A stretch of DNA of 64,000 bases from Clostridiales bacterium. GTDB lineage: Bacteria > Bacillota > Clostridia > Saccharofermentanales > Saccharofermentanaceae. The translations under genes and the position numbers were made by a program. Below are positions 44,274 to 53,416 of this stretch, in pieces; the stretch's first letter is position 1; every line of letters begins with the position of its first letter. Under the pieces are notes generated by a model. That model was not told the origin of the DNA. It saw only the letters and a list, made by a program, of their open reading frames with translations, and made no database searches. The stretch spans positions 1-64,000 of the forward strand of contig JAFWPB010000056.1 in NCBI GenBank assembly GCA_017545245.1. The letters run 5' to 3'.

Positions 44274-47200
44274 ATGAGTAATCTGGTTCGAAGAATCTAT
44301 TCGGAGAAGAAAAAAGAGTTCGCAGTTGAGGCGGCGGGACTGAAGAAAGATGTCTCGGCAGACTGCGGCGTCAAGACGATCGACAGTGTTCGTGTTTTCA
44401 ATCGATACGACGTGTCCGGTCTGACGGATGAAGAATATGAACTGGCGAAAAATGTTGTGTTCTCGGAACCGCCGGTTGACGTGGTCTACGATGAGACCAT
44501 CGATGTTTCCGATGCGGCTTATGTACTGGCAATCGAATCCCTTCCGGGACAGTACGACCAGAGAGCGGACTCTGCGGCACAATGCTGCCAGATCCTGACT
44601 CAGAAAGAAAAGCCGCTGGTACGTGTTGCCCGCGTGATCGTGTTCTATGGTTCTGTTACAGAGGAGCAGAAGAAGGCGATTGCCAAGTACCTCATCAACC
44701 CGGTAGAGAGCCGTGAAGCTTCTATGGACAAGCCGGAGACGCTCGAAGAAGTCTTCGATGTTCCGTCTTCCGTTCCGACGATCGATGGTTTTATCTCCAA
44801 GTCGAAAGAAGAACTCTCCGAACTTCGTAAGACATGGGGCTTGGCGATGTCCGATGCAGATCTTGCTTTTACACAGGAATTCTTCCAGTCCATCAAGCGT
44901 GATCCGACCATGACCGAGATCCGCGTACTCGATACATACTGGTCTGACCACTGCCGTCACACCACATTCCTTACCGAACTCACCGACGTCAAAATTGACG
45001 GCGACAGTGCTTTTGCAGAGGAATTGAAGAGCATCTACGCAAACTACCTCTCCACAAGAGAAGAAGTTTACGGCGAGAGAATCAGCAAGAAGCCAGTCTG
45101 CCTCATGGATGTGGCAACAATGGCAATGAGAAAACTGAAGAAAGACGGCAAACTCGCTGACCTCGATGAGTCCGAAGAAATCAACGCCTGCTCGATCAAG
45201 ATCCGCATCGATGTAGACGGCAAGCCGGAAGATTACGTTCTGATGTTTAAGAACGAGACACATAACCATCCGACCGAGATTGAACCATTTGGTGGTGCGG
45301 CAACCTGCCTTGGCGGCGCGATCCGTGACCCTCTTTCCGGTCGTTCCTATGTTTACCAGGCCATGCGTGTAACCGGTGCCGGCGACCCGACTGTTCCGGT
45401 TTCCATGACACTCGAAGGTAAGCTTTCCCAGAAGAAACTGGTTCGTACAGCTGCTGCAGGTTATAGTTCATACGGTAACCAGATTGGTCTTTGCACAGGC
45501 CATGTAGATGAGATTTATCATCCGGGTTATGTGGCGAAGAGAATGGAGATCGGTGCCGTTGTTGGTGCAGCTCCGGCTGAGAATATCGTTCGTGTCCGTC
45601 CGAGACCGGGTGACATTGTGGTTCTCCTTGGCGGACGTACTGGCCGTGACGGTATCGGTGGTGCAACAGGTTCTTCCAAGGCACACGATGAGAAGTCCGT
45701 TCTGACCTGCGGTTCGGAAGTACAGAAGGGTAATCCGCCGACAGAAAGAAAAATCCAGAGACTGTTCCGTATTCCGGAAGTTTCCAAGATGATCCTCCGC
45801 TGCAATGACTTTGGTGCCGGCGGTGTTTCCGTTGCCATCGGTGAGCTTGCTGACGGTCTTTCCATCGACCTCGATAAGGTACCGAAGAAGTACGAAGGTC
45901 TCGATGGTACAGAGATTGCGATCTCCGAGTCTCAGGAGAGAATGGCGATCGTTATCGATCCGAAGGATGAGAAGGAATTCTTCGATTATGCAGCAAAAGA
46001 AAACCTTGAGGCTACAGTTGTTGCCGTTGTTACGGAAGAGCCGGTCATGAAGATGACCTGGAAGGGCAACACCATCGTAGAACTCCCAAGAGCTTTTATC
46101 GATACAAACGGAGCTTCTTCCTATGCTAAGGCAGAAGTCACGGAGCCGGATTTCGCAAACGGCATTATCGATAAGACTACAGAAGCGTATGTAGCCGGCG
46201 ATTTCGGTGCTTCCTTGAAGGGTGCGCTTTCCTCTTTGGATGGCTGCTCGAGAAAAGGACTTGTTTCCCGTTTCGATGGTACGATCGGTGCCGGTACGGT
46301 TCTCATGCCATTCGGCGGCCGTTATCAGCTGTCTCCGGAAGAAGGTATGGCTTGCAAGATCCCGGTTGAGGAAGGCAAGACCAACGCCGTTTCCGTCATG
46401 GCTTATGGTTTCGATCCATATTTCTCCGCATGGAGCCCGTTCCACGGTGCATACCATGCTGTTACTGAATCTCTCCTGCGTCTTGCCTGCCTCGGTTGTG
46501 ATCCATTTGCAGCAAGACTGACATTCCAGGAGTATTTCGAGCGTATGGCAGGTGAGAAGTCCTGGGGCAAGCCGCTTTCCGCATTGCTCGGTGCTTATCA
46601 GGCACAGCTGGACTTCGGTACGGCTTCCATCGGTGGTAAGGACAGTATGTCCGGTTCCTTCAATGAACTGCATGTTCCGCCGACGCTCGTATCTTTCGCA
46701 GTCGGTATGACAACTGCAGATAAGGTCGTTTCTTCCACACTGACAGCTGCCGGTGAGAAGATCTATGCGATCACGATCAAGCGTGATGCAAACGGCCGTT
46801 ATGTGAAAGATCACGCGATCCGCGTGATGAAGTGCCTGACACAGATCCAGGATCGTGGCCAGCTCCGCTGCGCCGGTGTGGTCCGTTCCGCAGGTATTGC
46901 CGCCCGTGTTGCACAGATGTGCTTCGGTAACAAGCTGGGCTTTGCTTTTGCAGACGGTATCGATATGGAATCGCTCTTCAAGCATTCCTTCGGTACAGTA
47001 TTGCTTTCCGTAAGTGATGGAAATGCAGTCGATAAGATCGAGCAGGTTGGCGGTAAGCTCCTTGGCAAGACCACTTCCGAGCAGACCTTCGTATGCGATG
47101 GACAGACCATCGCAGTAGAAGATGCGATCTCCGCATTTGTCGGCAAACTTGAGCCAATCTTCCCGACGATCGTAGATGAAGGCGCAGCTGTTTCCTATGA

Positions 47201-48056
47201 GAAGGACGAAGTTACAAAGAACGCGATCACCGCTCCTTCGATCCTGACAGGTGCAAAGCCGCAGGTATTCATTCCGGTATTCCCGGGTACAAACTGCGAA
47301 TACGATACGGCATTTGCTTTCTCCCGTGCAGGTGCAACACCGGATGTCATGGTTATCCGTAACCGTGATTCCCGTGAGGTTGAGGAATCCTTCCAGGAGA
47401 TGAGCGAGCGCATCAAGAAAGCCAACATGATCATGATCCCTGGCGGATTCTCCGCTGGTGACGAACCGGAAGGATCCGGTAAGTTCATCGCCGCCGCTTT
47501 TAGAAATGCAGCGGTGACCGAGTCTGTAAGAGACCTCCTGTTTAACAGAGACGGTCTGATGCTCGGTATCTGTAACGGATTCCAGGCTCTCATGAAGCTC
47601 GGACTTCTCCCGTACGGTGATATCCTGCCGCTCGAGAACGATGGCCCGACACTGACATTCAACCGCATCGGCCGCCACCAGAGCGCGTATGTTTCTACCA
47701 AGATCGTTTCCAACAATTCTCCGTGGCTGTCCTTCACAAACGAAGGCGACACCTACGAGATCGCGATCTCCCATGGTGAAGGCCGCTTCTGTGGTTCCGA
47801 AGCTTTGTTAAAAGAACTGTTCGCGAAGGGTCAGGTCGCTACCCAGTATGTAGATGACAAGGGCATGCCGACAATGGATACCGCGTTTAACCCGAATGGT
47901 TCCATGTGTGCGATCGAAGGTATCATGAGCCCGAACGGACGTATCCTCGGTAAGATGGGCCATAGTGAACGTATGGGCAATGGCATTGCCAAGAATATTC
48001 CGGGTGAGAAGGATCAGAAGATCTTCGAGGCCGGCGTACGGTACTTTATCGGATGA
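44274..48056 (+). CDS. purL: Phosphoribosylformylglycinamidine synthase, single-chain
   Basis: Fourth step of purine synthesis: converts FGAR, glutamine and ATP to FGAM. The 1260-residue protein has synthase and glutaminase parts in one chain. Markers are YWSDHCRHTTF, NETHNHPTEIEPFGGAATC in the first ATP-binding half, and a C-terminal glutaminase with GICNGFQALMKLG (nucleophile Cys) and HGEGRF (His/Glu). The clostridial long type differs from the PurS/PurL/PurQ set of Bacillus. TTGGAGG precedes the ATG. The downstream rsmA gene overlaps by four bases, an unusual partner for a purine enzyme. Confidence 0.95.
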   Translation: MSNLVRRIYSEKKKEFAVEAAGLKKDVSADCGVKTIDSVRVFNRYDVSGLTDEEYELAKNVVFSEPPVDVVYDETIDVSDAAYVLAIESLPGQYDQRADSAAQCCQILTQKEKPLVRVARVIVFYGSVTEEQKKAIAKYLINPVESREASMDKPETLEEVFDVPSSVPTIDGFISKSKEELSELRKTWGLAMSDADLAFTQEFFQSIKRDPTMTEIRVLDTYWSDHCRHTTFLTELTDVKIDGDSAFAEELKSIYANYLSTREEVYGERISKKPVCLMDVATMAMRKLKKDGKLADLDESEEINACSIKIRIDVDGKPEDYVLMFKNETHNHPTEIEPFGGAATCLGGAIRDPLSGRSYVYQAMRVTGAGDPTVPVSMTLEGKLSQKKLVRTAAAGYSSYGNQIGLCTGHVDEIYHPGYVAKRMEIGAVVGAAPAENIVRVRPRPGDIVVLLGGRTGRDGIGGATGSSKAHDEKSVLTCGSEVQKGNPPTERKIQRLFRIPEVSKMILRCNDFGAGGVSVAIGELADGLSIDLDKVPKKYEGLDGTEIAISESQERMAIVIDPKDEKEFFDYAAKENLEATVVAVVTEEPVMKMTWKGNTIVELPRAFIDTNGASSYAKAEVTEPDFANGIIDKTTEAYVAGDFGASLKGALSSLDGCSRKGLVSRFDGTIGAGTVLMPFGGRYQLSPEEGMACKIPVEEGKTNAVSVMAYGFDPYFSAWSPFHGAYHAVTESLLRLACLGCDPFAARLTFQEYFERMAGEKSWGKPLSALLGAYQAQLDFGTASIGGKDSMSGSFNELHVPPTLVSFAVGMTTADKVVSSTLTAAGEKIYAITIKRDANGRYVKDHAIRVMKCLTQIQDRGQLRCAGVVRSAGIAARVAQMCFGNKLGFAFADGIDMESLFKHSFGTVLLSVSDGNAVDKIEQVGGKLLGKTTSEQTFVCDGQTIAVEDAISAFVGKLEPIFPTIVDEGAAVSYEKDEVTKNAITAPSILTGAKPQVFIPVFPGTNCEYDTAFAFSRAGATPDVMVIRNRDSREVEESFQEMSERIKKANMIMIPGGFSAGDEPEGSGKFIAAAFRNAAVTESVRDLLFNRDGLMLGICNGFQALMKLGLLPYGDILPLENDGPTLTFNRIGRHQSAYVSTKIVSNNSPWLSFTNEGDTYEIAISHGEGRFCGSEALLKELFAKGQVATQYVDDKGMPTMDTAFNPNGSMCAIEGIMSPNGRILGKMGHSERMGNGIAKNIPGEKDQKIFEAGVRYFIG

Positions 48057-48901
48057 TGAATAAACAGGAAGTTCTGTCCATCATGGAGCAATATGGCCTT
48101 TCGGCCACAAAAAGCCTGGGGCAGAACTTTTTGTGCAATGAGGACGTGATCGGAAGGATCCTGGATCTGGCAGAGATTTCTGAAAAGACCCGGGTCCTGG
48201 AGATCGGTCCGGGTATCGGAGCACTCTCGGAAGAGGCGGTCAAGCGTGCCGGGAAATACGTAGCGGTCGAGATCGATACGAGTTTTCAGGAAAGGCTTGA
48301 TTCCGTGATCACGGAGCAGGGCGGAAGAGTGATCTTTCAGGATTATCTTGCGTTCTCTGCTTCTTCGCTTTCTAAGGAAGAAATGCCGGAAGTGGTGATC
48401 TCGAATCTTCCTTATTATGTGATGACACCGATCATGCTGAAGGTGATGGGAGATTTTCCTTCCTGCCGGAAGATGGTCTATATGGTGGAAGAAGAGGCGC
48501 TGGATAGAATCTTTACTAAGCCGGGCACGAAGCAGTATGGACCGCTTTCGGTTCTGACAGATCTGTTCGGCGCGAAGAAAAAGGAATTTGTGGTGGAACG
48601 ATCCAGCTTCGTGCCACCGCCAAACACTACCTCGGCAGTGATCACGATCACGCGGCACGAGGGGCAGGAAATGGAAAACGAATGCATAAGTTTCGTGGAA
48701 AGTGCTTTTGCATTACGGAGAAAGACGTTGGTGAACAGTCTTTCATCAAAAGGAAAATACAGTAAGGAGCAGATCGCGGCAGCGCTTCGGGCGATGGAAA
48801 AGAAAGAGACCACTCGCGCCGAGGAGATGACACCATCTGACCTTTTCATGTTATATGAGATCTTGGAGAGAAGAAAGGACGGCAATCAGCATGGCGTATG
48901 A
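48053..48901 (+). CDS. rsmA: 16S rRNA dimethyladenosine transferase RsmA/KsgA
   Basis: Dimethylates two adjacent adenosines near the 3' end of 16S rRNA during ribosome assembly. The 282-residue protein has the start LGQNFLCNEDVIGRIL, the SAM-binding VLEIGPGIGALSEE and the catalytic NLPYYVMTPI. The ATG at 48053 overlaps the purL stop; a second in-frame ATG follows immediately. It ends overlapping the ZapA-like gene, so it is translationally linked to both neighbours. Confidence 0.95.
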   Translation: MMNKQEVLSIMEQYGLSATKSLGQNFLCNEDVIGRILDLAEISEKTRVLEIGPGIGALSEEAVKRAGKYVAVEIDTSFQERLDSVITEQGGRVIFQDYLAFSASSLSKEEMPEVVISNLPYYVMTPIMLKVMGDFPSCRKMVYMVEEEALDRIFTKPGTKQYGPLSVLTDLFGAKKKEFVVERSSFVPPPNTTSAVITITRHEGQEMENECISFVESAFALRRKTLVNSLSSKGKYSKEQIAAALRAMEKKETTRAEEMTPSDLFMLYEILERRKDGNQHGV

Positions 48902-49385
48902 GCGTTTGAGCGATTCTTTGTTTGAGAAGTACAGTAAATCTGACGAGGGCAAAGGAAAAACGAAATCAAAGTCTTCGAAAAAGAAGAAGGAACTGCCGGT
49001 AATTGCAGACTATATCCAGCTTCCTCGGGAAACGCAGACGAAGACGGTGAAGAAAGCCAAGAAGTCGGAAACAGAATATGAAGAAGGTTTTCCGCAGAGC
49101 ATCTATGTGAAGATCGCAGGAATGAATTATCGGTTCTTTGTTAGCTCTACGATTGAAAAGGCCAAGACAATGTACACCGCGAAGATTGCCAATGACCTTC
49201 TTACGGAGACATTGGAGGATAACCCGACGATACCGACCAATCAGGCGTTGATCCTGGCCTATATGGAGGCAGTGTTCCGCTGGCAGGATGCGATCCATAA
49301 TCGTGAAGAAGAGAAAAAAGAAGCACCGTTATTGCCTTTGGAGCAATACTGCAAAGAGAATAACATTCCCATGGAGGAGTTATGA
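48891..49385 (+). CDS. zapA: ZapA-like cell division protein
   Basis: A 164-residue protein. Residues 1-60 are Lys/Ser-rich and probably disordered. From about 70 the sequence IYVKIAGMNYRFFVSSTIEKAK and the following helices match the ZapA layout, a small protein that stabilises FtsZ filaments. The C terminus is acidic. The gene sits before a U32 peptidase, the usual clostridial context for zapA, which supports the call. The match is by pattern and context, so moderate confidence. The ATG at 48891 overlaps the end of rsmA. Confidence 0.72.
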   Translation: MAYERLSDSLFEKYSKSDEGKGKTKSKSSKKKKELPVIADYIQLPRETQTKTVKKAKKSETEYEEGFPQSIYVKIAGMNYRFFVSSTIEKAKTMYTAKIANDLLTETLEDNPTIPTNQALILAYMEAVFRWQDAIHNREEEKKEAPLLPLEQYCKENNIPMEEL

Positions 49386-51841
49386 AAAAACCGGAATTAC
49401 TGGCACCTGCCGGATCAATGAGTATGCTGAAAGCTTCTGTCGATGCAGGAGCGGATGCGGTATACCTTGGACTGAATCAGTATAATGCAAGAATCCATGC
49501 GACGAACTTTACGCTGGAGAATCTTTCCGAAGCTCTGGAATATGCGCACCTTCGGAATACAAAGGTCTATATTACGTTAAATACGCTGGTGGATGACGAT
49601 GAGATCATTGATGCGGTGGAACTGGCCATGTCTGCATATGAGAAAGGCGTAGATGCTTTTCTGGTGCAGGATATCGGTCTTGCTTCGTACATGGCGGCCC
49701 ATCTTCCGCAGATCCCTGTTCATGCCAGTACGCAGATGAACGTCTTTTCTTTGAAGCAGGCGCAGGAGATGCATGATTTCAATGTCAGCCGCGTCGTGCT
49801 TCCCCGTGAACTTTCGCTGGACGAAATCCGCTCGCGTGTTGCGCTCTGGCATAGTGAAGATATTGAAGTCGAAGTGTTTGTCCACGGCGCAATGTGCGTC
49901 TGCTACTCGGGTCTGTGCCTTTTCAGTGCGATGAATAAATCCGGTTCCCGTTCTGGCAACCGTGGTGCCTGTGCGCAGCCTTGCCGTCAGAGCTATCAGC
50001 TTTGGGAAGGAAACCGAGAGATTGAGACATTCGGGAAGCCGCTCCTTACCGGAAAACTGCTGTCCCCGAAGGACCAGTCGGCGCTTCCTTATCTTCGTGA
50101 GCTGATGGAAACGGGTGTAGATTCTCTTAAGATCGAAGGCCGTATGCGTGATGAAAACTACTGTATGGCCGTCGTTTCGGCATATAGAAGAATGATCGAT
50201 GCGATCTATGAGAATAAGGACACGAAAGAAGTGATGGAGCAGGTGAAGAACGATCTGCTTGTCACGTTTAACCGTGGTGGTGCGTTTACTACACAGTACA
50301 TCCAGGGGAAGAAGGGTCCAGATTATTTGTCCGGCGAATATGCTGGAAAATACGGTCTTTACTGGGGCGAGATCCTTTCTGTGAATGCCAAGCTCGGTAC
50401 GATCAACGTTCGTTCCTGGCAGCAGGATGTCCCGGAAAAGGGGGATTTCCTTTCTGTACGTGAGAAGGAAAATGAAATCGCCAGTTTCCCGATTGGAAAG
50501 ATTGAAGTGGATCGTAACTCTGCCTTGGTAAAAGGACTGCACCCGGATGCGATTGCGAAACTGAAGCAGGGTATGGCCGTGTATCGCATGAGCAAGACGA
50601 TCGTTGTCCCGAAAGATAAAGTCAGAAAGACGCCGTTAGATGGTGTACTTTTTTTAGATAATGATCAGTATAATCTTACTCTGACGGTTTCAGAAGGCGC
50701 ATTTTCAAGCGTGAAAGCGTCTTTCTCCGTGGAGAAACAAGACCTGGGCGAGGGTGAACCTCTTTCCTGGGAGCGTACCATGGATCAACTCGGAAAGACA
50801 GGTCAGACGCCTTTCCGTCTTGTATCGGTCAAGAAAGAAAGTGATTTCCCGATCGAACTTCGTATCTCCACCGTCAATGAACTTCGTCGTGGCGCGATGG
50901 CAAAGATGGCGGAAGCCATTCTCGAAGCCTCCTGCAGCGGCAGGTCAAGTGCTTTTGCCGATGAAGGCGAGACAACTGTTGTATCCGGCGAGGCGCCGAA
51001 AAAGAGTCATATCGTAATTGCCGATTATATCGATATGGACCGTATCACCGATGGTTATGCATGTGGTGCAGATCTCTATTTGTTCAATGTGCTTTCGGTC
51101 TTAAAATCCGGCCGTATTGCCTGGATCGATGATCTCCTGAATGAAGAACCTGGTGCGAAGATCGCACTGAGACTTCCGGGTGCATTTAAAGACGATCTTG
51201 CAGACGCTGTCGATAAAGCAGAAGAACTCCTCAGAACACACGCTGGAAAGCGCTTTGCAGGATTCTTCGGTACGTTTGCGGATGAACGTTCCTGCGGACT
51301 TCTGGCCGGAACGAATATCTACAATCACTTTTCTTTCGAATATGCATTAAAGCAGAATGTGGATTATATTTTCCCGTCTTATGAGCTTTCAAATGATCAG
51401 CTCGTAAGAATGGCCCGCGCCGCGGATGAATCCGCAAAATCTTCGTATCTGGGCGTGCACCGTTATGGCCCAATCGAGTGGATGCAATCCGAATTCTGCC
51501 CGCTTGGCCAGCATCAGAAGAACTGTTCGATGTGCCGCTTGCATCCTGAGGTTTCACTTGGCGAGAAGATCTCCGAAAACAGCGGCCTTCATAACGATTC
51601 CCGTGTGGATGTGGTCTGCTATCCTGGTTTCTGCAGAAGTGACCTTTTCGGTGCTTGCAAGAACATCATCTCCGGAAAGAGTGTACAGACGCTCTTAAAT
51701 GCCCAGATTCCGGTCGCATCGGTGGCACGCTTCATGAATGAGGATCAGGAGGAAAGAAGAATGATCGTGGATTCTCTTCTTGATATTTCCGGAGAAGAGG
51801 ATGAACTCTATGAAGAAGGAGACGATTGGTATGAGTATTAA
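49382..51841 (+). CDS. U32 family peptidase
   Basis: An 819-residue U32-family protein. The signature EVFVHGAMCVCYSGLCLFSAM is intact, with cysteines likely binding an iron-sulfur cluster as known for the family. The N-terminal MKKPELLAPAGSMSMLKAS TIM-barrel start is typical, and C-terminal residues 620-790 look like the U32 extension. Several members modify tRNA or hydroxylate cofactors rather than cut peptides, so proteolysis is not assured. Overlaps zapA by ATGA and dut at its end. Confidence 0.92.
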   Translation: MKKPELLAPAGSMSMLKASVDAGADAVYLGLNQYNARIHATNFTLENLSEALEYAHLRNTKVYITLNTLVDDDEIIDAVELAMSAYEKGVDAFLVQDIGLASYMAAHLPQIPVHASTQMNVFSLKQAQEMHDFNVSRVVLPRELSLDEIRSRVALWHSEDIEVEVFVHGAMCVCYSGLCLFSAMNKSGSRSGNRGACAQPCRQSYQLWEGNREIETFGKPLLTGKLLSPKDQSALPYLRELMETGVDSLKIEGRMRDENYCMAVVSAYRRMIDAIYENKDTKEVMEQVKNDLLVTFNRGGAFTTQYIQGKKGPDYLSGEYAGKYGLYWGEILSVNAKLGTINVRSWQQDVPEKGDFLSVREKENEIASFPIGKIEVDRNSALVKGLHPDAIAKLKQGMAVYRMSKTIVVPKDKVRKTPLDGVLFLDNDQYNLTLTVSEGAFSSVKASFSVEKQDLGEGEPLSWERTMDQLGKTGQTPFRLVSVKKESDFPIELRISTVNELRRGAMAKMAEAILEASCSGRSSAFADEGETTVVSGEAPKKSHIVIADYIDMDRITDGYACGADLYLFNVLSVLKSGRIAWIDDLLNEEPGAKIALRLPGAFKDDLADAVDKAEELLRTHAGKRFAGFFGTFADERSCGLLAGTNIYNHFSFEYALKQNVDYIFPSYELSNDQLVRMARAADESAKSSYLGVHRYGPIEWMQSEFCPLGQHQKNCSMCRLHPEVSLGEKISENSGLHNDSRVDVVCYPGFCRSDLFGACKNIISGKSVQTLLNAQIPVASVARFMNEDQEERRMIVDSLLDISGEEDELYEEGDDWYEY

Positions 51842-52325
51842 TATCTTTGTCGAAAAGATCTCGGATGACGCCGTGATCCCGGCTTATGCCCATGATGGCG
51901 ATGCAGGAATGGATCTTTACAGCTGTTCGGATCTTGTAATTGAACCTGGTCAGACCGTCCTTGTTAAAACCGGCTTGAAGATGGCGATCCCGAAGGGTTA
52001 TGAAGTACAGGTAAGACCGAGAAGCGGTATTTCCCTGAATACCCCGCTTCGTATTCCGAATGCTCCGGGTACGATCGACAGCGGGTACCGTGGAGAGATC
52101 TGTGTGATCATGGAAAACACGTCTCCCATCGGATCGGATAAAGATGGAAGGATCCTGACATTAGCCGATAAAGGTAACCAGAAAGGTACTTACAAGATTT
52201 CAAAAGGAGACCGTGTAGCCCAGATGGTGGTCGCTTCCTATGCGCAGGCAGAGTTTGAATTCTGCTCGGATGTATCTTCCATAGGCGAAGATAGAAACGG
52301 TGGTTTCGGTTCGACCGGGGTATAA
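51831..52325 (+). CDS. dut: dUTP diphosphatase
   Basis: Hydrolyses dUTP to dUMP and pyrophosphate, keeping uracil out of DNA. The 164-residue trimeric type has all five motifs: AGMDLYS, RPRSGISL, GTIDSGYRGEI, KGDRVAQMV and RNGGFGSTG. The ATG at 51831 lies inside the last codons of the U32 gene, with AAGGAG at 51816-51821 upstream; the longer frame from 51780 is not used. Confidence 0.95.
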   Translation: MSINIFVEKISDDAVIPAYAHDGDAGMDLYSCSDLVIEPGQTVLVKTGLKMAIPKGYEVQVRPRSGISLNTPLRIPNAPGTIDSGYRGEICVIMENTSPIGSDKDGRILTLADKGNQKGTYKISKGDRVAQMVVASYAQAEFEFCSDVSSIGEDRNGGFGSTGV

Positions 52326-52430
52326 AGTTTCACGCCGTTTCTCTCCGTGATTTGCGTTATAGGAGAAGTTTATGGTCAAGAACCTCCATACATGGTAAAA
52401 TAATTTGGTTTAGAGAAAGGCGAATGGTTC

Positions 52431-53408
52431 ATGCTGGATATTTACAAATCAGTTGAAAAGAAGGCTTCAAATGACAAAGTAGTCCATGAGCTTGTCCGGG
52501 TCAAAGAGATCCAGGACGACTGCTGGATCAATTTGCATGCCCCGACCGAAGAAGAACTCGAGCTTGTTGAGAGTAAACTGGATGTCCCGCAAGAGTTTTT
52601 ACGCTATCCTCTGGACGATGAAGAAAGACCGCGTGTCGATATAGATGAGGATAATGGAGATCTTCTGATCATCGTGGATGTTCCGTATGTGTATGCGGAT
52701 GACGAGCCGAGTCTGTACTGGACGGTACCGCTTGGTATCATCATTACGAAACGCCAGATCATCACAGTCTCGCTTCGGGATTGCCCGATGCTTGATTCGT
52801 TTATTCTGAATCAGACCAAAGATTTCCAGGTGAATTATAGAAACCGTTTTGCGATCCAGATCCTTCTTTCCGTTGCCAAAGACTATCTGCGCCTGTTGCG
52901 CTTCATCGATAAGTCCATCGAAGGCACAGAAAGAGAACTGGCCAAGTCAACTTCCAATCGTGAATTATACCGTCTGCTTGAAGTATCCAAGTCGTTGGTA
53001 TACTTTTCCACGTCCCTGAAGTCCAACGAAGCCGTCCTGGAGCGTCTTATGCGTGGAAAGATCATCCGTCAGTATGACGAAGATGAGGAACTGCTTGATG
53101 ACGTCATCATTGAGTTCAAGCAGGCAAAAGAAATGGCTGAAATCTATAACAGCGTTGTAAATGCCACTATGGATGCGTATGCATCGATCATTAATAACAA
53201 TCTGAATGAGATCATGAAGATCATGGCGGCAGCAACGATCGCACTTTCTGTCCCGACGATCATTTCCAGTTTCTTCGGACAGAACTGTCCCATGCCCTGG
53301 GATGCGGAGTTTGCATCCCACCCGATTCCATTCATCATCCTTGTCCTTGCCGGTGGCGTCAGCATATTCTGCGCGATCCTGATTCTTAGAAAACACCGTA
53401 TGTTGTGA
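52431..53408 (+). CDS. CorA-family divalent cation transporter-like protein with GQN motif
   Basis: A 325-residue CorA-superfamily membrane protein. A cytoplasmic alpha/beta domain (1-180) precedes the long stalk helix (about 180-270) and two C-terminal membrane helices (about 267-285 and 295-315). The usual YGMN/FGMN selectivity signature between them reads FFGQNCPMPWD, so Met is replaced by Gln. The short C-terminal tail is basic, as in CorA. The substrate may still be Mg2+ or another divalent ion, but the altered filter makes this uncertain. Confidence 0.86.
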   Translation: MLDIYKSVEKKASNDKVVHELVRVKEIQDDCWINLHAPTEEELELVESKLDVPQEFLRYPLDDEERPRVDIDEDNGDLLIIVDVPYVYADDEPSLYWTVPLGIIITKRQIITVSLRDCPMLDSFILNQTKDFQVNYRNRFAIQILLSVAKDYLRLLRFIDKSIEGTERELAKSTSNRELYRLLEVSKSLVYFSTSLKSNEAVLERLMRGKIIRQYDEDEELLDDVIIEFKQAKEMAEIYNSVVNATMDAYASIINNNLNEIMKIMAAATIALSVPTIISSFFGQNCPMPWDAEFASHPIPFIILVLAGGVSIFCAILILRKHRML

Positions 53409-53416
53409 GGATTGAT

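Noticed and set aside
45468..47774. 768-codon minus-strand frame over purL
   Set aside because: Antisense artefact of codon bias; purL is fully supported on the plus strand.
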